Source: Atopsyche davidsoni (lineage: Eukaryota > Arthropoda > Insecta > Trichoptera > Hydrobiosidae). From it: a stretch of 64,000 nt of DNA. A program made the translations under genes and the position numbers. How positions within the stretch are numbered: position 1 is the stretch's first letter; each line of letters begins with the position of its first letter. Below, piece after piece: positions 33,178 through 47,046 of this stretch. The notes below the pieces were generated by a model. The model saw nothing but the letters and a program-made list of their open reading frames with translations. It did no database searches and was not told where the DNA came from. The stretch is taken from assembly GCA_022113835.1 (NCBI GenBank), contig JAILWY010000023.1, positions 2,418,001-2,482,000 on the forward strand. The letters run 5' to 3'.

Positions 33178-35311
33178 GCCTCACCGCTACCTCCTTTGAT
33201 TTGCGATATAGACACACACGAGACCTGCAAACCTGCATAACTTCAATACGGCGCTTCGGTGTCAGATTGAATTCAACGAGCATCTGAAAAGTTTATGACC
33301 ATTACGAATCGCGAGTGCCGGGGAGCCTTGGCCGCGTGGTCACCCCAGCCGCGGGACTGGCGCGTTGCGACACGGCGCTGGACAGTGGACCATTTCATGA
33401 ATATGTTTTTACTGGGGGAGATTGATCCGACGCGCTCGGGATGCGCGAGGATGTTTGATCATATAATAAAATATTTATTGAGCTTGCGAGGGTGTCGGAG
33501 GATTAAACAATAAATTGTATAACTAGATAAAAACTTGTTTTGTGTCTCAAACTTATTAAATGAATAATTGTTAGCGTGCAATCTCGCAGACATTTGGCTT
33601 TTCATATTTGTTACTCGAGTTCCGTCTTTGTGACAGTAACTTTAAACTCGGTTATTGTCATACAATATATCAAAACAAATACGCGGAGAGTGATAGCGAT
33701 GGCTGTCAGGGCGGCATAAATCACGGCGCTGTCGCCTCGGGGATCGGGGGTTGGGGGCTGGTCCTGAGGGTTGGGGGCTCGGGGCGGATATTGAAAGCTG
33801 GAGGCCGGAACCGAGTAACGGCCCGGACTGTCCGCAGCCACTCGTTATTGCCGATGAGGATTGTCGCGAACTCGTAAAGTGAATTTACAATCCCTACATT
33901 ACTACATAATAATAAATTGAAAACGCTTTATTATTGTGTATTAGTAAAGCTTTGACCGCTTGCGGATCGAGTGTCAAGCTTCAGGGTTATCCAAAATTTA
34001 TTGCATTCGCTAACTCTTTGATAGCGCCAAATGTGGTCCTTTGAACCCCGGATACGAACTAAATACTTGCGATGCATTTTCAGGAGAAATCATCAGTACT
34101 TATGAATTTCTAATTTAGTATTTTAGAATGTGATCGTTAAATCGTACTTTCTGTTAGTAAAAAATTACGGATGAGAAACAAGGTAAAGCGATTGCGCACT
34201 CAACGCCATTACGCGTATAAAAATAAATGGGAGCAATACAAGTCGGGTATAAGTTTTAAAGCAACTAATATGAAACGTGTGAAGTGTTTTTGGCGTGTTG
34301 GGGAGCTTTGGTCGGTGTGGTGCTGTCACTCCGGTGACAGATCACTGTGACGGACGGGGTCGCTCGGGGCTCCGGAGGCTCGCCCGGGCCGCGGGGGAGG
34401 GCGAGCACCCCGCCGACGAAACTGATTGATTTATTGCAAGTGCTCCTGCTGCTTCCGAGAAGCAATAGCTTAAAATCAATTAACTCTCCGCCTTATTTAG
34501 TAGTGATACGCTAAAACAACTAATATGAATAGCCGAATGGGTGCGGGACTACTGACACCGTTGTTTGCAGGTTCTCCATGAGAAATATCTCATGGAGACA
34601 AAATCATAAACGTTTCATTTGATTCAGGAGGTTTGAACAATGTAGCGTTGAAGGTACACAATAATACCATATATCATTTATACGAAATGATTTTTTGTAG
34701 ATACCGGGTTAAAAATGTGAATCAAACATTTTTAGGTCTACATAAGCACGGGGTAATAAAAAAAAATATTCAAAAGCGGAATTATTTAGTTTCCACACAC
34801 ACTTTGAATGTACACAATATGCAAAGTCCGCGCGACAGACAGTTCTCGTTATTTGCAAGATGGGTGACTTTTCCGAGCGCCGTGCGCGCACAAACCGGAA
34901 ATTATATTTATGAATAAAAACGAGTTTACCTAGGGTCTGCGGTCAGTCCGAGCGGAATAACTCACGTCGCTTTATTAGCAGAATAAATTAGCATTTGCTA
35001 TTCAATAAATAATCCAAATAAAACGGGCGGGGGGGCCGTCCCGGAGGCGTCGGGCGTCGAGTCCGCAGAAACGCACGCCCGGCAATTATGTGATATTTGG
35101 ACGCTCGGCTCATCACGGCCGCGGCCGCGCGCGTTATCTACACTCAACTACACTCCGCACGATCTGGGAAGGGGGCCGGGTATTGTGATTCACGCCGGAG
35201 TGTTTACTGCTTGCTCGGGAACACTCGAGAAATAGCGCTTTTCGATTTTTAGAAATGTGTATAAATAGCCAAGTAGCCGAAATCAAATAGACTGTAATTT
35301 TTTTTTTCAAA

Positions 35312-35849
35312 TCCAGTAATACCCCGCTTTGATACGAAATTCGCGTATACAAAAAAAATACGAATCATTTGAATCAATCACTTTAATTCTAAGAACACTT
35401 TATGCAGTATTACATGTTATTTTTTACTGCAAAATATATCTATTGTCTTTACGCGAGGGATACGTTCCGGAAAAAAATGCGTTAAGTGAAATTCGCGTAT
35501 ATCGGGGTTTACGATTAAGCATACATACATAGTTAAAACTTAATACAAAAAAAATACGAATCACTTCAATTCTAAGAACACTTTATGCAGTATTACATAT
35601 TATTTTTACTGAAAAATATTATACATCTATTGTCTTTTGGGTAGCGTTTCTTTTACGTTCTTGTAAAATACGTTCATAACACCCAACGCTGTTTTTAATT
35701 GTTAAGAGAAGCCAATCAATGACATTATATTCATACGCATTCTTAAATAAGAAATTCGCGTAATGCGAGGCATTTTAACGCGAAATTTTAAATTTGAGTT
35801 ATAGTGAAACAGCGCATAGCGGAGTCGCGTAAAGCGGGGTATTACAAAC
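35312..35849 (-). mobile_element. Pogo-like MITE, longest copy
   Basis: Left end CAGTAATACCCCGCTTTGAT. Right end GTCGCGTAAAGCGGGGTATTAC. It holds the whole family interior (GGGTAGCGTTTCTTTTACGT, CACCCAACGCTGTTTTTAAT, AATGCGAGGCATTTTAACGC). An extra left-hand segment repeats the terminal and AATACGAATCA blocks at 35365 and 35555, suggesting a partial tandem duplication. No coding capacity. CAGTAATACC-type ends suggest pogo/Tigger-like mobilisation. Confidence 0.78.
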
Positions 35850-36402
35850 TATAACTTAGTTACTGCACAACTCATAGAATCTGTATAAAAATCAATCAAA
35901 TGTAAAATTATCATCTGATATGCAGAATAATTATTTAAAAAAAAAATAGATTTTGTTAAGAGATGCCATAATTGGCTGATGTCCTTTGTATGTACCAAAA
36001 TACACACAAAAGAAAGCATGCAGACTGCTTTAAGTTGTAATAACATTTTAACAATAGCAATTGGATACGGATAGCAAGATGGCCGAGGAATAAGATTCAC
36101 AAACAAAAATCGACTAAATACCCGTTGTACAAAAAAAAAAAAAAAATATTGAATGCAGTATCAGTTCAGATTGGTGTCCAAAAGTCTACTGCCCGGAAGA
36201 AGCTCGAGGGTGTGACTGGATACACGAAGTGGCCCGAGCAAACAGGGCGGCCACCCCGCCGGAGCGCGCGGACTGTGGCCGGGCCGCGATGAGTGTGCGA
36301 AATTGTGAAATGTTATACGAGCGTGTACTCGCCCTTATGTAGGCCAAGCGACCGAGGGACGGGGCAGCCCCGCCGTGTCAATATTGATGAAGGAAATGTG
36401 TT

Positions 36403-37010
36403 GGGCGGGGGGGACGGGGGGTATTGTTTTAGGCCTGCGGTGTCGCAGTGTTTCCCTTCGGCGGGAGACCCGGCCGGTGTTGGCGGAAATTAGTCATATT
36501 AGTGATACAAGAGATAATAAACCTAAAAACGCGCAAATTGTATTGTCGGACCTGTCTGGAAATCGCGTTGCTATATACGACGCTGTTGCGGGGGAAAATG
36601 GCGCGATGCGAAAGCGGAGACAGGTTTGTTCCTTTCGAGGGGACACGGTAAATGTTTACTGAAAGTATTGCGTAAGTGATGATAAGCAACTCTGCCAGGA
36701 AAGCTAGGTAATACACAAACAAGTAAAGCAGTATAATTTGGAAGTGCTTGTTACCATATTAAATTTCCTTGGTAAAAGGCGCGAATCCTTTAGAGCTTCA
36801 GATATTAATCAGTATGAATTGAAGTTTTGAATGAAACAATTTGGGTTGAGAATGTAGTGTTTATTTCTGGCGCCCCTGCCGAAAGCACTTGCGAAGATTT
36901 CCGCGGGCCATCCGTCTCGGTTAAAGTTTGGGCGGCGGGGGGGATGGGGGGTGGTGTCGGGGTGGGGTCTGGGCGGACCCTCGTCACGGGGGCGGGGGAA
37001 GGGGCGCTGG
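36403..37010 (+). repeat. G-rich tracts
   Basis: GGCGGGGGGGACGGGGGG around 36403-36420, and several G4-7 runs between 36928 and 37000. These could form G-quadruplexes on the plus strand. Confidence 0.6.
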
Positions 37011-38129
37011 TCAGTATTGACTGCTACAAGACGAGGGTGTTGTGTAATATGCTGCGGATGAGGAATGCGACCGCCGCAGCCGCCGAGCACCTGGGATGAT
37101 GGAGTAGTGCGTCAGCGGCTGGCGTAATGACTTTTTAAATACGCCGCGCTAAGGATGCTTCCTCGTTAGTGAGCGCGTTTAAACCTCAGCGTAATCTAAA
37201 ACTAAAGAGGTTTAAATTTTAATATCAAATGTTTTGTTTCGAAAATGATTCGTGGATTGATACTTCGAATGCACTTCCCGTGAATATTTTTTTGTCTTGA
37301 AAATAGTTTTGATCGATTTAGACGAGCATATAAACGTTGAAAAACGATATCAATGAAAAGGATATTACACATTTGATCTGATTTCACTTCAAGTACTTAT
37401 AAACATATAATAAAAATTACCTTGAAGACCTAAGTAATCAATTGTGTATTGTCTGAAACTATTTATTTTTCTACTTACTCGCACAGTGAAATTCAAGAAA
37501 TCATCCATATTCACTGTTCATAAGCTCTCCCACAAATGAACATTATTGCAAATGTAAATAATACACTAAATGTGTATATATAAAGAAATATTTTTGTAAA
37601 GCAAACGTTAAGCCTTCCCAGTCAATTCGGGGGTACAATCGACATTTCAGGGCGAGTATTTTCCCGCGTCCGCTGGGTCGAGCACACCCCCGGGGGTGTC
37701 GCCGCGGCTGTGCGATATATATCTCGGGCTTATGTCGGCATTATCTCGGCCTGGGCCCTCCCCTAATTCCCTCGGTCGCGGATATCCCTCTCGCGTACCT
37801 CTGGCCCTCTGCGCGTCTACTTGTTGCTGCTTTTTTTATATGCCGCTAACAAGACGTTCTGCATTTTATCGCTGCTCCGCGAGCGAGAGGCTCACGGGCC
37901 CAGCTGATCTGAATGAGGGCTCTCTTAACCTGAGTACTGTAGTAAGGTTTGCAGCGACTTCCCGCTACACGAGACCAAGTGTCGGAGAAGTAACAAGAAG
38001 AGTACACAAGCAATCACTTCTTACTGCTACGAGTTGGCGAACTGTATTATTTTTTACATTAGCTGTATAACATCATATAAAATTACATATTGATAATTCA
38101 ATAATAATAGCATTATATATATATTCTAA

Positions 38130-38205
38130 CAGCCCTTGTAGTCGATAGGCCACTCTCATTCGCCTAGGGACCTGGATTCAAGTGTACGTTTACATCACGG
38201 CTGGG
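38130..38205 (+). repeat. tRNA-like (SINE) fragment
   Basis: TCGATAGGCCACTCTCATTC followed by GGGACCTGGATTCAAGTG. The latter resembles a box B (GGTTCAANTCC). Box A is weak. Likely a SINE head fragment. Confidence 0.35.
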
Positions 38206-38854
38206 AGACTTTCAAGCTCAAATGACACGAATAAAGAGCGTATTAACCACAAGTGTGAGGCAGCTTAGAAAGCGGCTGTGTCCAGATTATAAAACCTCTT
38301 TAAAGCATTGTTTTACAAAAAAAAATACAGATATCAAATAAAAAAATGTATTCATTACATTTTCTTTCTTATGAAATTACGATTTTCACAAAACATATAA
38401 ATATTCCCATTAATATGATTTTACACGACAATACTACAGTATCCCCAAGTTCCAACAATATGATTGATAATTCAACATAAACCAATTATGTTTGATAAAA
38501 AGTAGAATTTAATAAATATTTACCAGTAATGTATCATGAATCAACCTTATTAAACGAACATATTTGAAATATTAAAATAAATTATATTTATAAAAAAAAA
38601 AAAGGCTAGCTAGTTTATTTCCCGAGAAACTGAGCAGTCTTTTAAAAGAAAGAAACCCCCCAGTAATGGAGTCGCGCTCTCGGAGCAGTTCAAGATATCG
38701 GATAAAATTATTTTCACTAACAAAAAAGGGTAGTTTTTTTTTAATACACGAGCGAGAGAAACGGGGGTACGCGAAGAAGAGTATACCTAAAAAAAAAAGA
38801 GTGATTTATTAATGACCGAGATTCTATTAAACTATAAAGAAAAAAAAAACAACT

Positions 38855-38888
38855 GGTAGTTTTTCTACCTCGTAATGGTTATTACGAG
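38855..38888. other. Two adjacent small hairpins
   Basis: GGTAG-TTTTT-CTACC overlaps CTCGTAAT-GGTT-ATTACGAG in a region of alternating A-runs. Confidence 0.5.
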
Positions 38889-41800
38889 AAGAGAAAATCT
38901 CCTGATTAGTTATATTAAGAAATGTTGCAGAAAATATGGGAGAAATTAATTAGTGAGATGTTATCGGTTCGCTTCTCCAGGTTTCCATCTATTTCCATTA
39001 ATAATGTGAGATGTGACGTCACGATTTGATTGGAAGTAATACTATGATGGATCGCCGGCGCCGCTGCAGCGCGCTCAGGCCGCTCGCGAAAAATATAATC
39101 AACTGAAATCACGGCGGCGGGGAAAGTATCGAGTCGGGCCGGTATACTATATATTATAAATATTAAATAAATTTAGTGAACTTTGGTCACGTGTAAAAGA
39201 CTCGGCGTCAGATTGAGAAGGTGGAAATTATTAATTTACTCACTCGAGTCGAAGTTGTCTCTATTGATCCCCGATCAAAAGTTGGGGTTCAAAAAAGTAC
39301 TTTGATAAATGATACTACTTGGGATGGCAATTAAGCAGTTATGTATATTGTAATAAACGGAGTAACTATAAATAATAACTATATAAATTTAACGGCTATT
39401 TTTTTTTATCTGTTTTAAAAATAAGTACGTTAAAGAGTGATCGGTATTATAGATATTTAAATATCTTAGTGAAATTCAATCAAGTGCTTTGTATTAAATA
39501 TATAAAATACACTAAGTAACTGATTTCCGAAATACAGTTCAATTCCGCGCAATATCTTTAAAAGGCAGCGGCGGAGAAGGGAATCTTCCCATCTTTTCCT
39601 CGGAATAAAGTGTTTTATCTCCGGGGCGATGATCTCCGGACCAAGATTTATGTTCACCTGAGGGGTTGACTGTATAGGTGGGCAAATAAATAAATACCGG
39701 AGAGGCATGGGCGGCGGGTGATTGATGCGCGGGGGCCGGCGGAGGCTCGCCGCCACCGCATTTGACGTATCGGTTTTTTATAGACGCCGCCGCCACTGTG
39801 GAAATCTACCCGAGGGTTTGTGACCGACTGTTTTTTTTTTTTTTTTTGCTTTTGACAGAAGCGATATCATATCTTTGATGAAAAAAATAATTAAAATTCA
39901 AAATATATAGCACAAAACATTTTAATGAATTACAGTTACAAAATAAACATTAATCACTGATATGTCTGGTTTTGAAATATTCTCGCACGAATAATAAAAT
40001 CTATCATCGCAAATTTTCATCAACTTTATGTATGAATTTGTACGCTGTTTTCGTGATACATTCAAAATGCAAGTTTGTACATCTTCACAATTCGCGATAT
40101 TCAGGCGGGGCCCCGCTCCAGTAGTTGTTGATTGACGCGATTGAAGATATCGGTACGTGCGGCGCACTCTACTATTAGCGACACAATGGGACGTGTCACA
40201 AGCCCGAATGGTGAAATGCTGCGGGGGGCCGCGCACCAACACAGAGGCGTCGCACAGTACACGCCGCCCGGGCGAAAGTTAGCAATTGAAACTGGCAAGT
40301 GTATTACTTGCAGAATGTGTCGAGAGAATTCAGTCACATCAGTTAAGGAAATAATAATGTATATTAATTCAGTTAGTTATTTGACGTGGAAAACAGCCTC
40401 CGTGCAGGGGTGTGCAAGGGACCGCCCGAGGCCGAGAAATATAAACATTTTAAAACTGTCGTGCCAATCAAATTAAAAATCGTGGGTATCTATAAAATGA
40501 ATACATACTTAATGTAGCTTTCTTTTGATTGCAAAAGAAAGGATGAATATGAAACTTTGCACGTGGAACGGTTTTCAATATACGAAGCTCAAGTTTTTGT
40601 GATTGAGATTTCGTTTCCTGAACCGTGAGCGCGGATCGCTGGAGGCCGCTTTGCCCTCAGAGGGCGAGCGCCGGGGCAGCCCTGGCGCGGGGGGCGGCGG
40701 GCGCGCAATAAAGCAGCTCGGGTAGGTGAAGAGTGTAGCACCCCGGGAACGGTTTTATTGTGCTGCGAAGTTAGAAGCTCGTATAATATCGCGATCAAAT
40801 CTATTCAATTTGTACGCCGAGTGTATGAGGAAGCGAGATTATTTAGTAATAGAGTTTTGATAATGCCCGGGATCCGTTTCGCATTACGGCGCGCCCGCCC
40901 CGACCCTCGTCTCGCCGTAAGCCGTGGCTGGCTGTTCGGAATTTTTAAGGCGGGCTAAGGATTACGAGGATTACCCGGGAATTATGCGATACAATAACCG
41001 GGAATATATTTTAATTATGGCGAGTATTGATTTTGTGGGGCGTAATGAAGCCGCGTCGCACCTGTGCGGGGAGAGAGGTCAACGGCGACCGCAAACGTGA
41101 CGGGGGCGCGCCATCCGAGCGCGGCGGAAAGAACTTCGCGTGAATTACTAAATTTGCCTTTTGAACGGATTATTGTTTTGAAATAAATAAAAAACAACTC
41201 AATTGTTCGGGTTAAACAAGAATGAGGATATTCGGAATAGCGAAAATACCCGATAATTGAATTCACAAAAGAACAAATAAAGAGCTCTTATATACAAAAA
41301 TGAGTTCTACAGATTCTGTTTCTACTACTGTAGTACTACGCCAATTTTTACGGTAACACAGGGCTGCAATGCTGACTTTATTATTTAAAATATTATAGTA
41401 GTATTGTTTTGCTCTCACAGCAGAAGACCACGCAGTACATCCTTTACCTATACAAACAATCGTTTCATTAGTCCCGGCCCGGCGGTGTGAAATAACTCAC
41501 GGGCGTCCTTCCGGCGTCGCGGCCCGCCCTTATTAGCCGGCTATGACGTCACGATGACGTATCGGAGGGGCGGGGGGTGATTAATGCCTTTAATTAAGAG
41601 CGGCTGCCGAATTGTCGCAGATTATTGCCCGGGCGGGGGGGCGTGCTGAGTGATGTGAGATGCAGCGTGACTTTAAACAGGGCCCGGTGTCCCGGTGGGA
41701 GGCTGGGGAGGTGAGGATTTTTGCTCCAGCCCCCCACGAATAGTGTTCTTAGGAATGTAGAGCCGCGTGTGTTAAGATGTTAACATGTAAAATTATTTTT

Positions 41801-42972
41801 TTTTATAATGAAAAGCATCCAGGTAGAAAGAAAGACAATTGTGTTACGTGTTTCGTGTACCTTTGAATCTACATGTCTTGGGGACAACTTTTAAGCATCA
41901 GAAATAAGTAACACAAAATTGAATCCAGCACTTTAAGACCGGTAAGAGCCGAGGGCCGTTCACCGTGGAAATAATTTATGACAATTCTCACGGGGCAGTT
42001 AATTCTACATTGATTACCTTTTGCAAGAAAAATGAGCAGACGATAATACCCAATAAGTAATACACGTAAAAAAATGTTAATTTAATAAAATAAAAAAAAT
42101 CAATGCTGAATTGAGTAAGGTGTATTTGGAGGCTTTTGAGTTGTACGGAATACAATATTCAGTCAAGACAATCAAACCGGAAATGCATTTTACAAGGTGC
42201 CACACTTGACGGGCGGCGGAAGGCACAGACCGAGGAAATGCAATCGCAGTGAATTGTTTATGAGACGAGAGACGCGGCAGGTTCGGATTGGATTATGCAC
42301 TTGAGTTGTGTTTGAAACGGGTGATTGATTACGAAGCAGGTGATCTGAACTCACCGTGCATTTTACAAATGGATATTATTAATTAAATCAATATCAACAT
42401 ACAGGTTGTATCAAAGTCTTGTAACGTTGTAACAATGTCTGGTTATAACTTCTACAAGAATGCAATTTTTTGTATCAAGAATTTATTGAAATTTTCGAGC
42501 ATTGAAAAAGTAGACATAAACACTTTTTTATAAAAAATTAAAATTGCCCGGAACTCTTCAAGTTTTTTTTCTTTCAAGTAACAATACCACGACGTCCAAG
42601 ACACCGTGTATACCGCACGAACCGAGGATTGCGAAAATATACGAGAGTGTGCGCCGACGTATCACCCAAGGTGTGGAAAATACGACCTGATTGCAGACAG
42701 ATAATTTCCCCGGCGCGCTAATGAACGCCGGCTGGATGAAGGCCCGCGACATGTCGGCGGGCGCGTTGCAGGGGTCGCGCTCGAAGGCTCGCACTTCCAA
42801 CAACACACGGGGGGCTTTGATTGCGTTTTGTGAAATCAACGAATTGAAAATATTTATTTAATTCATCTAATGTCAAAATACAATCCGGAAGACAAACATT
42901 CCTATAAAAATATTTTAATTTGGAACTAGCGAATAGCGCCCTAGACAAAAACACCCATAGTAAAAATATTCT

Positions 42973-43029
42973 ATTGGTTGATTGCAAAACGCTGGCAAGT
43001 TGTATCGATGCGTGTGTAGCAGGCTTTAG
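42973..43029. mobile_element. Possible diverged copy of the 112-bp MITE
   Basis: TATTGGTTG and GCGTGTGTAGCAGGCTTTAG resemble GATTGGTTG and GCGTGTGTAGCCGGCCTAAA of 21015-21057. Only one arm is recognisable. Confidence 0.35.
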
Positions 43030-43984
43030 ACTCCTCGTTTAGTTTATCTGAGCTAGGGAAACTCTAGTATATATAATAGTCCATGATCACCGACAATGTA
43101 CTTAAAGCAATATTTAAAAAATGCGTCTTATTTTTAAATCTGAAAAGAAACAATGCATACGAAACGCTGAGCGCCGCACGACACAGGCGGACGCCATGCA
43201 GTTGAGTTATTGATATTTCAATTAATTAAATACGCGGTGCAGAGCCGTTCAATATTCGGTGGCGGGCGAACGTGGCTTCGTTCCAAATTGGCTCCGGCGG
43301 CCGCGAATCACTGCAGATTAACGCGGCGTACCCAACCACCCATCTACCCGCATACCTGGCAGGGCGGCTGCAGCCGGCTGGGAGCACAGGGTTGCAAATT
43401 ACACTGCAGAACAACGGGATCTCTATGTGTTGATTGTTTCAATATTGTTTAAATTATTTTTTGGTACTTGTAATTTGTGTATGTGCGTTTATACAGGCGT
43501 ACAAACAAAATACTCGAAACGCATTATTTTCTCACATAACCTTGTGTTGGGTTATTTGGAATACTCCATACGTAAACAACAAATGAGAAAAGCCAATTGG
43601 TTATAAGAATACGAACATGTGTGTTAGTGAGTACTTTCGCCATAAGGGTATTATCATAGCGGCTATTTGTTACCATTAGCTTGATGCCCCGGTAAAGTGG
43701 GCGGCAGCCCTGAGCGGGTGGAGGGGTGGCATTGGTCAGAGCGCGGTCAGTAATCTCTTGGGCCGGGGGCCGTGATGATCTGATGATTGTCCTACGGTGT
43801 TCGTGATTGCAGGGGAAATTGCGTAACGTCAGGGGCACACGATGACGACCGCGACCCGCTCGTGTGCTGCTTCCGACGCAATCCACCCCGTAATGGACAA
43901 ACACCGCAGCTCGGTAATTTCATGCTAATAATGAATGCATACGTCAACAACAGACATTCGAAATTATTACAGCAGTAATACACA

Positions 43985-44000
43985 GCCTAACCTAACCTAA
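43985..44000 (-). repeat. Interstitial (CCTAA)3
   Basis: CCTAACCTAACCTAAC, the complement of the insect telomere pentamer TTAGG. Confidence 0.9.
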
Positions 44001-44504
44001 CATTAGTTAAAAACCTCACACATAAATAACAATAATAAAAATTGCTGAAGCATCCAAGTACGAGAAAAATCAATCAATTATTAATTTTTTTTAATTCAAC
44101 AAATTAAAAACAAACGGCCGCAAATATATTTTTTAATCGTTATGTGAAAGTTCCGATTTGAATATGCTTATTACTCGGAATACAACGCGGCACTGCCTGA
44201 AAAGTATTATGTAGGAATATCTACTAACTCGGAGCACAATAAAACAAATAAAATCAAATCAAATATTTGCGCTGCGAAAAAACAATTGAATTTCGCTGAA
44301 ATTCGTCAATTTAGGTTTAAACTTTTATTGCTATACTTTAAAATAGCATTCAACCTAATTTAAATGTCATTTTAAATGTGATTAAAACTTAAGTACCTAT
44401 CGAATGATTAAGTATTTTTGGTATCGGTATTATTGTGGGGGTTATTCAAATTTGATATATACTCAGCGACTGTAATCCTATTTTTGTCAAAGATAAAAGA
44501 GGCA

Positions 44505-44620
44505 TTGGAAGGACACTAACGTGGATGCGGAATTTACGCCAGTGGCTGGAAGTCTTATATGTACAGTGAAATGGTTACCTCCTTCAAGAAGATACATCCA
44601 AAAAACTACAATGCACTTAC
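44505..44620 (+). repeat. R3 repeat fragment
   Basis: GTGGATGCGGAATTTACGCC and CAGTGGCTGGAAG match the complement of 5215-5295. Confidence 0.5.
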
Positions 44621-45663
44621 ACAAAAACTGTGTTACGTTTTTTTCGTCAAGGAATTAAAAGCAATGTATTCATTCACTATTAACATACACCGTATATAAT
44701 CAAACTACGAGATTCGTGCGAGGAAACCGGCAATTTATTAGATGGGCCGAGGCGAATTCGCCAATGAGGTGGACGGGGCCGGGGGCAAAAAAAAAGATAT
44801 TTGTCTAGTTAGGAGGCTGCGGGAGAGCAAGGCGAGGTCTTCTTGCGGGAGGAGAGGTTTGATGGGGCAAAAAATGTTTTTGTTCTTCTCGCACGGGGCG
44901 GCGCAAAAAACCGGGGCAAGAACTCGGCTTACTCCGGAGACAGAGGGGACGAGACGCCCCCTCCCTCCGCCTTCTTTTGTTTCAATCCAAATTGTTATTC
45001 TTCCTGTTTTCGATTCATTAATGGAGAGTTACTTTTGTGATGCCGTGGCCGAATTACTCAAATCTTGAGTTTTTTTTTTTTCAAAATGAAAACAAAAAGT
45101 GTACAGATCAATAGCGCTTGTGTTTTTCTTGCCTTTTCTGAGAGAAAAAATTAACACAAAAGTCGCCTTCTGAAACAAATTTCTGGAGCTACGGTCGATT
45201 ACGAAAAATAATATGGATAAACGAAAGCCAAATACATACACCATGGTAAATTTTGTTTATTTAATCGCAGGTTTAGAGTTCTTTAAAATATTTTAATATA
45301 CTTGCTATACTTCATTTAATCTTTTTAGTTTTGTGTTCGTTTTATGATAAGAAAAATATTAGCAAAATTGATTGTCAATCAGCCAATTCTTGTGACGTAA
45401 TTATTTATAGCTTGTTTAGTATTTTCATCGTTAATCATCCCTCTGGAAGGGAGGGTTTAGTGCGACTTATAAAAAAAGAAAAAAAAAAGGAAAAGCTACG
45501 GCGTCTCATCCTTCAGATAATCTGAATAAGGAGTCTCGGAGCCGCAAGCCAGGCAGTTGAGCAAAAAGCCTGATAAGCCTATTACACATCCGGAATCCGC
45601 CTTGTGTGCAGGAAAATCACTGAAAACTTGCACCAAAAAGGGTTTTTTCTCAGAGGCTTTTCC

Positions 45664-45735
45664 GTTTCATCGAACCCGGGACAATTTATATTTTACCTAT
45701 CTTAACCACTGGATCATAAACAGAATAAATTCCCA
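45664..45735 (-). repeat. tRNA-like (SINE) fragment
   Basis: Minus strand reads CAGTGGTTAAGATAGG (box-A-like), then after about 15 bases CCCGGGTTCGATGAAA (box-B-like GGTTCGAT). The spacing is short for a full tRNA and no acceptor stem is apparent. Confidence 0.45.
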
Positions 45736-46324
45736 TTTTGGATATTCAATGAATTTTCAGCTAAATTTGAACATTCCGATGCTCAGTTGTCAATAATTAT
45801 AACTTTACTCCAATACACTTTCCGGATTTCCAGGAAAACACCAATCGCGAACTATTGATCTCGAATTATAACCAAAATACTCTTGGGTGTCTCCTTTCCT
45901 ATCCGAGCCCCCATTGCCCTAGTTACCCTCCCATTCGCTCTATTATAAAATGCGGTCTGTCTCGTTAGCACCCACTTTTGCTTCGCAGTACACACGGCAC
46001 TCCCACCGCCATCATTTCGCATACTAAAATTTTATATTCATCTCAGCCAGAGAGAGCGGCGGCGGCAGCGGGTTACTCGCAATTATTACTAACAGCAATG
46101 CTTAATTTGTTCCCGAATGGCACAGTGAAATATGGGTCTTTGAAAACTGAATTCGCGTGTACATCCGTCGTGGCATAATGGCGTGCCAAATATTTGATTT
46201 AATTGCTATTTATAAGCCGTTTACGGCGGCCGGCTGCTAATTCACCATTAAAGAGCGAAAAAGCGGACAAGGAGCACGACTCGGTTGCGCTATTTGCGCG
46301 GACATTAGCAAGGGGGCGCGGAGT

Positions 46325-46366
46325 GGGGGGGGGGGGTAAGAGGGGGGGGGGGAGGGGGAAGCCCGC
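46325..46366 (+). repeat. Poly-G/G-rich tract
   Basis: A 12-G run, a second run of about 11 G and a third G5 run within 42 bases. Strong G-quadruplex potential on the plus strand. Confidence 0.9.
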
Positions 46367-46888
46367 GTTCGGCGTTTAAAATTAAATTCAAATTTGGAAT
46401 GGCGGTTGATTAGAGTTTCATGGCGCGGTCGGTCGGTAAAGCAGATTTGTTACCGGCCGAGATAATATTATAATATAATGTTATTTGGAAAGTATGCCGC
46501 GGGGGTAATGAGAGATAAATTATTACATGCACCGCTCTCCGGGCTTTGTCCCCGAACCCTTTTTCAATGATTTACGAATTTATGTGATTGTTATACTCGC
46601 ATAATTCACGCGGAAGTGTGCCGGCTTGCTATAATTAACATACGGCACTCCGCGGGGCTCGGTGCGAGGTGAGTCCCGGCTTCTAATTACTGCAGTGTTC
46701 TAACTGTATTTCGCACGTATTTAACCGTGAAGGGTGTTCTGAAACTCACACGAAAACTAGTTCACATTATATATTCTAAAAAAAAAAAATAATAGTTTTT
46801 TTGTTTATTTCTATATATATTGAAATGTACATTGTAATTAAATAATGATAGCTGTGTTTCATTTCATGTGCGACAGCCTCGACACGTT

Positions 46889-46920
46889 CCTCGAAGCTTC
46901 CATGGCAACAGCAAAATTGC
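46889..46920 (+). promoter_or_regulatory. RFX-like motif repeat, copy 1
   Basis: CTCGAAGCTTCCATGGCAAC then AGCAAAATTGC. CCATGGCAAC fits an RFX (X-box) half-site. Copy 2 lies 158 bp downstream. Confidence 0.4.
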
Positions 46921-47046
46921 AGCGCGAAGCGGCGCCACTTCCAGCGTCCTTAGTATTCTAGTGGTTGTGACCAACTTCACAATTTTATACTTGGAATAAT
47001 TTCCCACTTAATTCGCAAAGCTCACGACCTTGACTCGATTCTCGAT

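Larger units (their letters stand above)
30650..35311. other. Right-hand domain, part 1: GC islands, no gene recognised
   Basis: GC islands at about 30650-30860, 31340-31600, 33000-33460, 33700-33850, 34280-34420 and 35010-35200 alternate with AT-rich DNA containing many TAAT/ATTA cores. The first island contains CACAATGGG and CATTGTCCCC, SOX-like. A 77-codon plus frame (30846-31076) includes one hydrophobic stretch (ILWISTLLAAVLIALFATVG) that could span a membrane, but nothing else supports a gene. Confidence 0.4.
35850..42972. other. Right-hand domain, part 2: GC islands, no gene recognised
   Basis: GC islands at about 36200-36640, 36840-37110, 37620-37960, 39040-39160, 39540-39820, 40080-40290, 40600-40720, 40860-41120, 41460-41720 and 42690-42800. 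TGACGTCA at 39014 and 41544. The longest open frame, 37696-38070 plus (124 codons), has no domain or homology that I recognise. Frames overlap on both strands. No repeat recognised except tRNA-like DNA near 38.1 kb. Confidence 0.4.
43030..46320. other. Right-hand domain, part 3: no gene recognised
   Basis: GC islands at about 43240-43400, 43660-43900, 44740-45000 and 46020-46090. A short telomere-like CCTAACCTAACCTAAC lies at 43985-44000. The 108-codon frame at 44742-45068 is unrecognised. Confidence 0.4.

Noticed and set aside
37696..38070. 124-codon plus frame, longest outside transposons
   Set aside because: GC-rich island explains the length; no domain, no codon bias visible, serine/arginine-rich by composition.
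1184..45735. tRNA genes at the four tRNA-like sites
   Set aside because: None has a pairable acceptor stem with both intact A and B boxes; they fit SINE heads or pseudogenes.
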